The position numbers and the translations under genes are program-made. Shown here one piece after another: positions 34,501 to 42,446 of a DNA stretch of 64,000 nucleotides. Every line of letters begins with the position of its first letter. The stretch's first letter is position 1. The stretch comes from JBBQZO01 sp038207625 (lineage in GTDB: Bacteria; Pseudomonadota; Gammaproteobacteria; Burkholderiales; Burkholderiaceae_D). Under the pieces are notes generated by a model. It was not told the origin of the DNA. It did not search any database and saw only the letters and a list, made by a program, of their open reading frames with translations. Location of the stretch: assembly GCA_038207625.1 (NCBI GenBank), contig JBBQZO010000023.1, positions 1 through 64,000 on the forward strand, given 5' to 3'.

Positions 34501-37500
34501 CGCAGCGGCGCATAGCGAGATCGTGGCCGACAATCTGTCGCTGGGCAGCACGATCACCGGCGCGGAAACCGAGTTTTCCCCCGCCACGTCGGGCCGTGCC
34601 GTCACCGTGGGCGCGACCGCCTGCCAGGTCGGACCCTGCCTGCTGGTGCGCGACCTTTACCGTGTCAATTCTGCGACCGTCGCGATCGGCTCGACCGACA
34701 GCGCCATCGTCACCGGCGATATCTATGTCGCCGGCATCAGCGTCGACGGTGCGGCGGCGAGCAACCGCCATGCCAATACCACCCGCATCGGCTTGCTGTC
34801 GAACGTGGCGGGGACGGCGACCGTCACCCAGGGGGGCGTGATCAATGTCCAGGATCTGGGCGTGGAGGCCGGCGGCGCCATCAACTTGCCGTTGAGCAAT
34901 GCCGTGAGCAATCTGGCCGGCAGTGGCGGCACCAGCTTCACTTTTTCCAGCGGCGCCGACCTGACGGTCGCTACGCTCAGCGGCAACAACAGCAACGGCC
35001 ACGGCTACAACGTGGTGGGCGTGAACGCGGCCGTCGGTGATCTGGCAATTACCAGCAGTGCGGGCAACCTGCACATGGATGCGGCGGTGAGTGCGCCGGG
35101 GCATGCCGTTTCGCTGAGCGCGGCGAACGCCATCAGCGGCGCCGGCGTGGTCAGCGCCACGTCCGTGCATGCCACGGCCGGCAGCGGCATCGCGCTCACG
35201 ACGGCCGTGCACACCCTTTTCGCCAATAACACCGGCGCCAACAGCGACATCACGATCGACAACACCGGCGCGCTGACGCTCGCGACCGTCAGCCAACCGG
35301 GCACCAGCACCGGCAACATCTCGATCCACAATGTCGGTGCCGTCAACGTCGAGGGCCCCATCAGCACCGACGCGGGCGCCATCTCGATCGACGCGCACAG
35401 TCCCTTGACGGTTAACGGCAGCATCACCTCGACGGCAGGCAATATCCACCTGACGGCCGGGACCAACGGCAGCGTCAACGATCAGCTGACGGTCCAGAGC
35501 GGCGCCGTGGTCACCACCGGCGGCACCATCACCTTCGATGCGGGCGACGCGATCAATATCAGCGGCAGCAGCACGGTCAGCCCCAGTCCGATCCTGCATC
35601 CCAACCTGAATGTGCCGCCGTTGCCGCTGATGTCCACCTGTCTGGCCAATCCGCAGGTGGCCGGTTGCGACTCCGTGTTGCCCAGCCTGTCGTCCTGTAT
35701 CGCCGAAACGGAGCTGATCGGCTGCAGCGTGGTGTTGCCCAGTCTGGCCAGTTGCATCGTCACGCCAAGTGCGCGCGGCTGCAGCGTGGTGCTGCCGACG
35801 ATAGGCGCCTGCACCCAGACACCGAGCCTGGCCGGCTGCAGCGTGATCCTGCCGACGCTGGCCGCCTGCGTGAGCTTACCCAGTACTGCCGGCTGCAGCG
35901 CCGTGCTGCCCACGCTGGCCGCGTGCGTGAGCGTGCCCAGTACTGCCGGCTGCAGCGCCGTTTTGCCGACCGTCGCCGTCTGCACGCTGACGCCGGAACT
36001 GCCCGCTTGCAGCGTTGTTTTGCCGAGCCTGGCGGCCTGCGTTGCGGCGCCCGCTACCCCGGGCTGCAGCGTCGTCTTGCCGACCATTGCCATCTGCACG
36101 GCGACGCCGGTCACGCCAGGTTGCAGTGCGGTCTTGCCGACGCTGGTGCAATGCACGAGCGCACCGAGCACATCCGGCTGCAGCGCCGTCTTGCCGAGCA
36201 TCGGACAGTGCACGAGCGCACCGAGCAAGCCTGGTTGCAGCGCCGTCTTGCCGACGATGAGTCAGTGCCTGCTCACGCCGACTGCCGCCGGCTGTACGGT
36301 AGTGCTGCCCAGCATCGCCTCCTGCATTGCCACCCCGAGCGCAGCTGGTTGTTCGGTCGTGTTGCCCACGCTGGCGACCTGCACCGTCACGCCGAGCGAG
36401 CCTGGTTGTTCGGTCGTGTTGCCGACATTGGTCGCCTGCACCGTCTCGCCGACGCTGCCTGGCTGCGCGGTGGTGCTGCCGACGCTGACCGCCTGTCTTG
36501 CCAGCCCGAGCACACCCGGCTGCGCGGTGGTGCTGCCGACGTTGACTGCCTGTCTTGCCAGCCCGAACACACCCGGCTGCGCTGTGGTGCTGCCGACGTT
36601 GACTGCCTGTATTGCCAGCCCGAACACACCCGGCTGCTCGATCGTGTTGCCGACGCTGGCCGCCTGCACCGTCGCGCCGACTGTGCCTGGCTGCGCGGTG
36701 GTGCTGCCGACGCTGACCGCCTGTCTTGTCAGCCCGAGCACACCCGGCTGCTCGGTCGTGTTGCCGACGCTGGCCGCCTGTATTGCCAGCGCGAGCACAC
36801 CCGGCTGCGCGGTGGTGCTGCCCACGCTGGCCGCCTGCGCCGCTGCGCCGAGCACGCCCGGTTGCATGGTGGTGTTGCCGACGCTGGCCGCCTGTATTGC
36901 CAGCCCGAGCACGCCCGGCTGCGCGGTGGTGCTGCCCACGCTGGCCGCCTGCGCCGCTGCGCCGAGCACGCCCGGTTGCACGGCGCAGCTGCCCACGCTG
37001 GCCGTCTGCATTGCCGCACCGACGCTGCCCGGTTGCGCAACAGTTCTGCCGCAACTGAGCACCTGCGTGCGCGTGCCGAGCACGCCCGGTTGCGCAGCCG
37101 TGTTGCCGAGTATCGCAATGTGCAGTGCGACCCCGAAGCTGGCCGGTTGCAGCGCCGTGTTGCCAGATCTGGATACCTGCACGACGGCGCCGACCGCGCC
37201 AGGCTGCGCCGTGGTATTGCCGACGCTGGCGAGCTGCATCGCGGACCCGAGCCTGTCCGGCTGCGGCGTCGTGCTGCCCGGCGTGGCGGCCTGCGCCGCC
37301 TCGCCCGGACTGCCGGGCTGTGCGTCGGTGCCGCCCACGCTTGCTGCCTGCAGCGCCAATCCTATGCTGGCCGGCTGTACTCACATTCTTCCCCCTCTGG
37401 CCAGTTGCATCCTTACGCCTGGGCTGGCGGGCTGTTCGGCAGTGCTGCCGGCGCTTGGCGCCTGCACGGCGACGCCGGGACTGCCCGGGTGCAGCGTTGT

Positions 37501-38260
37501 CTTGCCATCACTGGCGACGTGCAGCGTCACGCCGAGCACCGCCGGTTGCGCCGTCGTGCTGCCTAGCCTAAGCGCCTGTGTGGCCGTCCCGGCCACGACC
37601 GGCTGCGCCGCCGTATTGCCCAAACTGAGCGCCTGCATCGCCGCGCCGAGCAGCATTGGCTGTGTGGTCGTACTGCCCTCGCTGAGCGCCTGCATCGCCG
37701 CACCGAGCAGCACTGGCTGTGTTGTCGTGCTGCCGACGCTGAGCGCATGTGTGCTCGCGCCATCGGGCGTTGGCTGCAGCGTCGTCTTGCCCAGTCTGAC
37801 TGCCTGCAGCGCCGCTCCGACGCTGGCCGGCTGCACGGCCGTGTTGCCATCGCTCGCAAGCTGCGTCGCCACGCCATCGGCCGCCGGCTGCGCGGTCGTG
37901 CTGCCACCGGTCGACCGGTGTGTCGCCGATCCCTCTCTGGCAATCTGTGTCATCGTGTCGCCGACCCAGAATAACCAGCCGGTCGCGCAGGCGCTCAATT
38001 TAGCGGTCAATTTTGGCCTCGCCCTTACTCCCGACAGCCACGGCGTAGCGCCGATAATTGGCGTGCCCGATAAGGCGTCAGCGCCGGGCGGTCCAATGTC
38101 CGGCGCACAGCCCGGCACGACAGCGCCCCCTCCACCGGACGACAGCAAGGTTGTCGACAGTAAAAAAGACGACAAGAAGGACGACAAGAAGGACACCGTC
38201 GTCGCGAAAGACACCGGAGCGAAAAAAGATGAACCAGTCAAAAAACTCTATTGCAATTAG
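31550..38260 (+). CDS. TpsA exoprotein: FHA-type secretion domain plus 41 cysteine-pair repeats
   Basis: Large secreted or surface-bound protein, 2236 residues, exported by the adjacent TpsB. The N-terminus has a twin-arginine-like basic start and a hydrophobic stretch ending LLAGC, which reads as a lipobox; cleavage after SVPDA by signal peptidase I is the alternative. The TPS domain (about 40-300) has the hallmark NPNGI (119-123). Residues about 300-1350 are Gly/Ser/Thr/Ala-rich beta-helix sequence. Residues 1358-2136 are 41 exact 19-residue repeats with C-x8-C. The tail has a Pro-rich segment, a Lys/Asp-rich segment and the end KLYCN. I start at 31550 (GAGG 5 bp upstream); the ATG at 31547 is equally open. 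Likely an adhesin or matrix fibre; no toxin domain is visible. Confidence 0.93.
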   Translation: MNTDTLWRRAPAARCWRRPLRRSLVGVLLAGCFSVPDAATTLPQVVSGQAAFVQQGNVFSITSTPNAILNWQSFSVLPGQVTRFIQQSASSSVLNRIVGQDPSQILGALQSNGRVFLINPNGIVFGRDARIDVGALVAATLNVSDGDFLAGRRHFVGSPTAGAISNAGQITTGAGGQVFLLAPSITNSGIISAPNGDVLLAAGHSVQLVDSADPGVQVVVSAPDSSAVNLGQIVANGGRIGIYGALIRQRGVVSADSAQVGVNGKIVFTARGDTLLEAGSRTSATGAGVGGSVAVLGQRVAVYGSVDASGELGGGTVLVGGDVHGANALIQNAQQAILGQGAVLRADARHSGAGGKIVLWSDQLTKAYGTISARGGAQGGDGGFVETSGKRQLNFHVHVDVGAAKGKGGTLLLDPVAITIEGGTGDGADTPDGTGTFQGNTNGIGQVVFGDADISAGSTSTIYQSELQGLGAGTNIVLEASKSISASGTFTASEIALPLNSSLTLRTRNASVDTGGTQGIDLVTGVTGGLLTVRASGTGAIHVSTGTGSSPQAANMLLPNLSSAGGAVTLSGSGNIGVGAIAALPPGAPGGNVAISAAGHVYASGAIDTRPGTVGASGNVSISAGTYLSVAASSTIYANTLTLLAGTGIYGSNSADGSVVSAPLHTSVSALNAGNLISGDISLANAGTDLTILDPSTLGYGIAQTGGGAFLTNDAGHSITVSAPVSAAGTIGFKADKMLIGASMTAPVVTLGPLAGTAIDLGSTGKAASALELSNGELNFIAADTLAVGGPTSGNLNVSAPIAPVHVTNLSLSSLGSVTQSAAAVIGGAQSVQVQGSSVTLLEANNTGVISGAASSGDFQFRSANQISVTLPGTSNALTDVGLSVTGGANLLLWSDGTGISQYNPIQGGALALKASGAINLSNTANSIAAIAIDHATASSDVTVHSASNLVVRGVLDVSGVSAPNARLHLETGTGQTLTVSSPIAAAHSEIVADNLSLGSTITGAETEFSPATSGRAVTVGATACQVGPCLLVRDLYRVNSATVAIGSTDSAIVTGDIYVAGISVDGAAASNRHANTTRIGLLSNVAGTATVTQGGVINVQDLGVEAGGAINLPLSNAVSNLAGSGGTSFTFSSGADLTVATLSGNNSNGHGYNVVGVNAAVGDLAITSSAGNLHMDAAVSAPGHAVSLSAANAISGAGVVSATSVHATAGSGIALTTAVHTLFANNTGANSDITIDNTGALTLATVSQPGTSTGNISIHNVGAVNVEGPISTDAGAISIDAHSPLTVNGSITSTAGNIHLTAGTNGSVNDQLTVQSGAVVTTGGTITFDAGDAINISGSSTVSPSPILHPNLNVPPLPLMSTCLANPQVAGCDSVLPSLSSCIAETELIGCSVVLPSLASCIVTPSARGCSVVLPTIGACTQTPSLAGCSVILPTLAACVSLPSTAGCSAVLPTLAACVSVPSTAGCSAVLPTVAVCTLTPELPACSVVLPSLAACVAAPATPGCSVVLPTIAICTATPVTPGCSAVLPTLVQCTSAPSTSGCSAVLPSIGQCTSAPSKPGCSAVLPTMSQCLLTPTAAGCTVVLPSIASCIATPSAAGCSVVLPTLATCTVTPSEPGCSVVLPTLVACTVSPTLPGCAVVLPTLTACLASPSTPGCAVVLPTLTACLASPNTPGCAVVLPTLTACIASPNTPGCSIVLPTLAACTVAPTVPGCAVVLPTLTACLVSPSTPGCSVVLPTLAACIASASTPGCAVVLPTLAACAAAPSTPGCMVVLPTLAACIASPSTPGCAVVLPTLAACAAAPSTPGCTAQLPTLAVCIAAPTLPGCATVLPQLSTCVRVPSTPGCAAVLPSIAMCSATPKLAGCSAVLPDLDTCTTAPTAPGCAVVLPTLASCIADPSLSGCGVVLPGVAACAASPGLPGCASVPPTLAACSANPMLAGCTHILPPLASCILTPGLAGCSAVLPALGACTATPGLPGCSVVLPSLATCSVTPSTAGCAVVLPSLSACVAVPATTGCAAVLPKLSACIAAPSSIGCVVVLPSLSACIAAPSSTGCVVVLPTLSACVLAPSGVGCSVVLPSLTACSAAPTLAGCTAVLPSLASCVATPSAAGCAVVLPPVDRCVADPSLAICVIVSPTQNNQPVAQALNLAVNFGLALTPDSHGVAPIIGVPDKASAPGGPMSGAQPGTTAPPPPDDSKVVDSKKDDKKDDKKDTVVAKDTGAKKDEPVKKLYCN
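35621..37957 (+). repeat. 41 tandem 57-bp repeats encoding C-x8-C units
   Basis: Coding tandem array of 41 units x 57 bp with no insertion or deletion in any unit. The protein consensus is LPTLAACIASPSTPGCAVV. Both cysteines are kept in all 41 units, as is the leading Leu-Pro in all but one (PP in unit 31). Units 16-18 (36476-36646) and the pairs 21-22 and 23-24 (36761-36988) are nearly identical at DNA level, which shows recent expansion in the centre by one- and two-unit duplications. Outer units are more diverged. Confidence 0.97.
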
Positions 38261-39095
38261 TGCCTTGCTGGCGCTGGCGCTGCTGTTGGGCGTGGGCACG
38301 GCGTGGGCCGCCGAGGTGGCCGGGACGGTGACGCATCTGAGCGGACCCTTGCTGGCCAAAAAGCCGGACGGCAGCGCCAAGATCCTGGCGCTCAAGTCCG
38401 AGGTGGAGCAGGGCGACACGCTGGTTACACAGCAAAACACCTACGCCCAGATCAAATTCATCGACAACAGCGAAATCACGCTGAAACCGAACACGACGAT
38501 GACGATCGACGGGTTCTCTTTCGACGCCGGCAAACCCGACGGCGACAACGCCGCGTTCAGCCTCGTCAAAGGAGGCTTGCGCTCGGTCACCGGGCTGCTG
38601 GGCAAACGCAGCAAGGATAGATTCGCGTTGAAGACGCCCACGGCCACCATCGGCATACGCGGCACCACCTTCGTTGTCGAATGGGTGGCACCGTCCGAGC
38701 AGGCGCTGGCGGCCTTGCGCGCCTACAACCGGGCCAGCACGGCGGCGCTGACGCTGGGTGCGCCGAGCAGCGATGCGCCACGCGGCTTGGCCGGCGTGGT
38801 GCCCTTGCAACTGGCGCAAAACACGCCCGCCAGCCCGCCCGGGGCGGGCGGGCTGGCCCCCGGCCTGTACGTGCATGTGATCGACGGCATCATCAATCTG
38901 AGCAACCGCGGCGGATCACAGTCGTTTGCGGCGGGCCAGTTCGGCTACACGGCCAGCGTGATCCAGCCGCCGGTGATTGTACCGGTCAACCCCGGCATCC
39001 AGTTCACGCCGCCACCGGCGTTCTCATCGTCGAGCGCGCCCCAGACCGGCGGGTCGGGCGGAAAACCGAAGACGGTCGATTGCGAGGTGCGCTAG
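38229..39095 (+). CDS. Periplasmic FecR-domain protein
   Basis: A 288-residue exported protein. The ATG at 38229 gives the signal peptide MNQSKNSIAISALLALALLLGVGTAWA. A FecR domain follows at about 30-170 (VTHLSGPLLAKKPDGSAKIL, GDTLVTQQNTYAQIKFIDNS, TPTATIGIRGTTFVVEW), the beta-sandwich otherwise found in periplasmic parts of anti-sigma FecR. It has no cytoplasmic anti-sigma region or membrane helix, so it is a stand-alone domain. The C-terminus is Pro/Ser-rich and ends VDCEVR. It overlaps the last 32 bp of tpsA in another frame, so the two are translationally coupled. It may help assembly or surface attachment of the exoprotein; this is inference. Confidence 0.9.
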   Translation: MNQSKNSIAISALLALALLLGVGTAWAAEVAGTVTHLSGPLLAKKPDGSAKILALKSEVEQGDTLVTQQNTYAQIKFIDNSEITLKPNTTMTIDGFSFDAGKPDGDNAAFSLVKGGLRSVTGLLGKRSKDRFALKTPTATIGIRGTTFVVEWVAPSEQALAALRAYNRASTAALTLGAPSSDAPRGLAGVVPLQLAQNTPASPPGAGGLAPGLYVHVIDGIINLSNRGGSQSFAAGQFGYTASVIQPPVIVPVNPGIQFTPPPAFSSSSAPQTGGSGGKPKTVDCEVR

Positions 39096-39402
39096 CGCGC
39101 TGGTGGTCGGCTTGGGTGCCCCCCCGCGCCCAAGCCATCGAGCCCCGCTCTGGCTAACGTCAGAGCGGGGCTTTGGCGTTTTGGTGCGGCGCACGGCGCT
39201 TCAAGCGGGATGCGGATCGGCCCGATCCGGCACCGGCGCGCCGGCGCAATAAACCTCTTTCGTGTGTTGGCGTTTTGATCTGTGTCAATCAATTTTGAAT
39301 TGCCGCGACATATGATTGCCTAAAATCAGCATTTGGCGCCGTCGCAGTGCGCTTGCCGTGCTGAACGTGGATGCGGTTCTCCAACCTTGATGGTGGTGCC
39401 AG
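39096..39402. other. Intergenic region between fecR and the GGDEF-EAL gene
   Basis: 307 bp. It holds the terminator above, then an AT-richer stretch (39245-39330) with TTTTGATCTGTGTCAATCAATTT, presumably the promoter area of the next gene. No gene seen. Confidence 0.45.
39141..39176 (+). terminator. Terminator after the TPS operon
   Basis: A perfect 12-bp stem: AGCCCCGCTCTG at 39141-39152 and CAGAGCGGGGCT at 39161-39172, loop GCTAACGT, then TTT and, after GGCG, TTTT. It ends the transcript of tpsB, tpsA and fecR. Confidence 0.82.
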
Positions 39403-42324
39403 ATGCGCTATGTGTTCGCCCCGGCGATCCGCTTGATGAATCAAATCGGCTACACCTGGAAATTTTGCTTGCTGTGGCTGATGTCGGCGCTGGCCATCGT
39501 GGTCGTCGTGCATAGTCTGTACAACAGCTTGGCCAAGGAAATCGAGATGTCGCGGCACGAGCGGGCCGGCGTCGCCTTGGCCGCGCCGCTGTCGAGGCTG
39601 GTGCAGCTGATCCAGCAACAGCGCGGGCGGTCCGCCGCATTGCGCGAAGGCCATGCCGTGCCGGGTGGCGCGCGCGCTGCCGGGCAGGGCGATGTCGATG
39701 CCGCATTCGCCGCTCTGGCCGCCGCGCTGCCGCGCGAACTGCGCGAGGGCGCAAACTGGCGCGCCATCGAGGCCGTCTGGGTGCGCCTGCGCACTGGCGC
39801 ACCGAACTGGACGGCGGAAGACAGTTTCGCTGAATACAGCAGCCTGATTGACCAATTGCTGTTTTTCAAGGTCGCGTTCAGTGGCCAGTACATCCTGCCG
39901 CTCGATCCCCAGATCGACAGCGCCAACCTGATCGACGTGGCCATCAACAAATTGCCATTGGCGCTAGAGCATCTGGGGCAAGTGCGCGCGCATGGCGTCA
40001 TGCTGCTGAGCAGGCGCCAGAGCAGTGAACTGGACAAGGTGCGACTGCACAGCTTGACGACGCTGCTGCGCGAGGAAATCAAGTTCATCGACGTCAATTT
40101 CGACAAAGTTGGCCGGCATAACCCGGCCTTGCGCGCGCGCCTGCTGGGCGCGCAAGATGACATCGACAAGCTGGCCGCGCCGATCAGTGTTCTGATGGAT
40201 GCGGACCTGATGGGCGGGCGGTATACGCTGACGCCGGAGCGCTTCTACCAGCTCAGCAGCGCCGCGATTGACCAGGGCTACGCAAGCATGTATGGCACGC
40301 TGCTGCCCGTGATCGACAGCCTGATCGAGATGCGCATCGCGCGCGCCTACGTCGAACTGCAACGCAGCGTTGCGATCGCCCTGCTGCTGTTCCTGCTGAC
40401 GGCCTACCTGTCGATCGGCATGTACTTGGCGATCATGGACAGCATCGGCATGCTGGCCCGCACGGCGCGCGCGTTCGCCGACGGCGACCTGCGCGAGCGC
40501 ATCGATCTGGGCGTGCGCGACGAACTCGATCAGGTGGGCGCGAGCTTCAATCTGATGGCCGATGGCTTCGGGCGCCTGCTCGCGGCGCGCCGCGAGGACG
40601 AGGCGCGCCTGCGCGCCGTGATCGACGCGGCGATGGACGCGATGGTGCAGATGGATGAGGCTGGCATCATCGTCGGCTGGAACCGCCAGGCCAGCGCGCT
40701 GTTTGGCTGGACCGAGCAGCAGGCGCGCGGCCAGCCGCTGGCCGAGTTGATCATCCCGCCCCAGCAGCGCGCGGCGCACCAGGACGGCATGCGCCGCTTC
40801 GTGCAGGCGGGCGCGCAGAGCGTGCTGCAAGTGCGCATCGAAGTGTGCGCGCTGCACCGCGACGGCCACCAGTTTCCCGTCGAGTTGTCGATCACCGCCG
40901 TCAAGTCGGGCAGTCGTTACGAGTTCGGCGGCTTTATCCGCGACCTCACCAGCCGCAAGGAATCGGAACGGCTGCTCTGGATGCAAGCCAATTTCGACGC
41001 ACTCACGGGGCTGCCGAACCGGCACATGTTTCACGACCGGCTGGCATTGGAAATGAAGAAGGGTGGCGGCGCGCGCATGGCGCTGCTGGTGATCGATCTG
41101 GACCGCTTCAAGGATGTCAACGACACGCTCGGCCACCATGCGGGCGACCGTCTGCTGGTCGACGTCGCAGCGCGCATCGGCGCGTGTGCCGGCACGTCGG
41201 CCACGCTGGCGCGTCTGGGCGGCGACGAGTTCGTCGTGCTGCTGCCCGAGGTGGACGGCATGCACCGCGTCGAGCAGCTTGCCCAGTGCATCCTGGCCAC
41301 GCTGGCGCGCCCGTTTAACGTCGCTGAGGAAGTGGTGTTTGTCTCGGCCAGCATCGGCATCGCGCTGTATCCGGACGACACGGCGCAGATCGACGTGCTG
41401 CTCAAGAACGCCGATCAGGCCATGTCGGTGGCCAAGAAGGCGGGGCGCAACCGCATCAGCTATTTCACCGCCGAACTGCAGCACATCGCGCTGGCGCGCC
41501 GCCAGATGATCAACGACTTGCACGGCGCGCTGGAGGGCGAGCAGCTGGTGCTGTATTTCCAGCCCATCGTCGAAATCGCCAGCGGCCGGGTGCATAAAGC
41601 TGAAGCCTTGATCCGCTGGCGCCACCCCGAGCGCGGCCTGGTCAGCCCGCTCGAGTTCATTGCGCTGGCCGAGGAAACGGGCCTGATCCTGGAAATCGGC
41701 GACTGGGTGTTTCGCGAAGCGGCGCGCCATGTGAAACGCTGGATCGCCTGCTACCAGGCGGCGTTCCAGCTCAGCGTCAACGTCTCGCCCGTGCAGCTGT
41801 GCGAGAGCGCCAGCCGCTGCCAGGGATGGCCGGCGTATCTGCGCGAGATCGATGTGGCGGGTCAGGCGCTGGTCATCGAAATCACCGAGGGCTCCTTGCT
41901 GGAGGCCGAGAGCGGCGTCACGCACACGCTGCGCCAATTGCACGAAGCGGGCATCGGCATCTCGATCGACGATTTCGGCACCGGCTATTCGGCCTTGTCG
42001 TATCTGAAGAAATTCGATATCGACTTCCTCAAGATCGACCAGTCTTTCGTGCGCAATCTGGCCACCGACGCAAACGACATGGCGCTGTCGGAGGCGATCA
42101 TCGTGATGGCCCACAAGCTGGGCATGAAGGTCATCGCCGAAGGCGTCGAGACGCAAGCGCAACAGGCGCTGCTGGACGCAGTCGGCTGCGATTACGCGCA
42201 AGGCTACCTGTTCGCCAAACCCTTGCCGGCCGAGCAGTTCGAGGCGCTGCTGGCGGCGCAGGCCGCCTCGGACGGCCGGTTCGCACTGTCCGAGGGCCCG
42301 CATGGCCGCGTCGATCTCGTCTGA
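39403..42324 (+). CDS. Membrane PAS-GGDEF-EAL protein with NIT-like sensor
   Basis: Dual c-di-GMP enzyme, 973 residues. Membrane helix at about 22-42; a periplasmic helical sensor of about 280 residues with LIQQQRGRSAAL (NIT-like signature) and LDPQIDSANLIDVAI; second membrane helix at about 325-350; HAMP (MLARTARAFADGDLRERID); PAS (VIDAAMDAMVQMDEAGIIVGW). The GGDEF domain has the active-site motif RLGGDEFVVLLPE intact. The EAL domain has KAEALIRWRHPERG, DDFGTGYSALSYLKKF and KVIAEGVETQ, all catalytic motifs intact. Both synthase and phosphodiesterase activities are therefore possible. It is separated from fecR by a terminator, so it has its own promoter. Confidence 0.95.
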   Translation: MRYVFAPAIRLMNQIGYTWKFCLLWLMSALAIVVVVHSLYNSLAKEIEMSRHERAGVALAAPLSRLVQLIQQQRGRSAALREGHAVPGGARAAGQGDVDAAFAALAAALPRELREGANWRAIEAVWVRLRTGAPNWTAEDSFAEYSSLIDQLLFFKVAFSGQYILPLDPQIDSANLIDVAINKLPLALEHLGQVRAHGVMLLSRRQSSELDKVRLHSLTTLLREEIKFIDVNFDKVGRHNPALRARLLGAQDDIDKLAAPISVLMDADLMGGRYTLTPERFYQLSSAAIDQGYASMYGTLLPVIDSLIEMRIARAYVELQRSVAIALLLFLLTAYLSIGMYLAIMDSIGMLARTARAFADGDLRERIDLGVRDELDQVGASFNLMADGFGRLLAARREDEARLRAVIDAAMDAMVQMDEAGIIVGWNRQASALFGWTEQQARGQPLAELIIPPQQRAAHQDGMRRFVQAGAQSVLQVRIEVCALHRDGHQFPVELSITAVKSGSRYEFGGFIRDLTSRKESERLLWMQANFDALTGLPNRHMFHDRLALEMKKGGGARMALLVIDLDRFKDVNDTLGHHAGDRLLVDVAARIGACAGTSATLARLGGDEFVVLLPEVDGMHRVEQLAQCILATLARPFNVAEEVVFVSASIGIALYPDDTAQIDVLLKNADQAMSVAKKAGRNRISYFTAELQHIALARRQMINDLHGALEGEQLVLYFQPIVEIASGRVHKAEALIRWRHPERGLVSPLEFIALAEETGLILEIGDWVFREAARHVKRWIACYQAAFQLSVNVSPVQLCESASRCQGWPAYLREIDVAGQALVIEITEGSLLEAESGVTHTLRQLHEAGIGISIDDFGTGYSALSYLKKFDIDFLKIDQSFVRNLATDANDMALSEAIIVMAHKLGMKVIAEGVETQAQQALLDAVGCDYAQGYLFAKPLPAEQFEALLAAQAASDGRFALSEGPHGRVDLV

Positions 42325-42365
42325 GCGGTGCGCGCGGGCATCCTTCGCACGCGGCGCGACGGCGA

Positions 42366-42410
42366 TGCGCAAAAAAAAAGCCACGATCCGGGAAGGATGG
42401 TGGCATTTTC
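42366..42410 (-). terminator. Bidirectional terminator between GGDEF-EAL gene and phoH
   Basis: GCCACGATCC at 42379-42388 pairs with GGATGGTGGC at 42395-42404 (one mismatch). It has nine A on the left, which read as T-run for the minus strand, and TTTT on the right. It serves phoH and probably also the convergent gene. Confidence 0.75.
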
Positions 42411-42446
42411 TGCTGACGGGCCGGCACGCGGCCGGCGCCGCCGCGC

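Noticed and set aside
35665..37566. Long open frames in other phases and on the other strand across the cysteine-repeat array (also 35876-37384 and 36262-37359)
   Set aside because: A 57-bp repeat is a multiple of three, so any frame lacking a stop in one unit stays open across the array. The TPS frame is the one with a secretion domain, signal peptide and conserved cysteines.
35621..37957. CRISPR-like appearance of regular repeats
   Set aside because: Units are directly adjacent without spacers, diverge gradually and are in-frame coding repeats.
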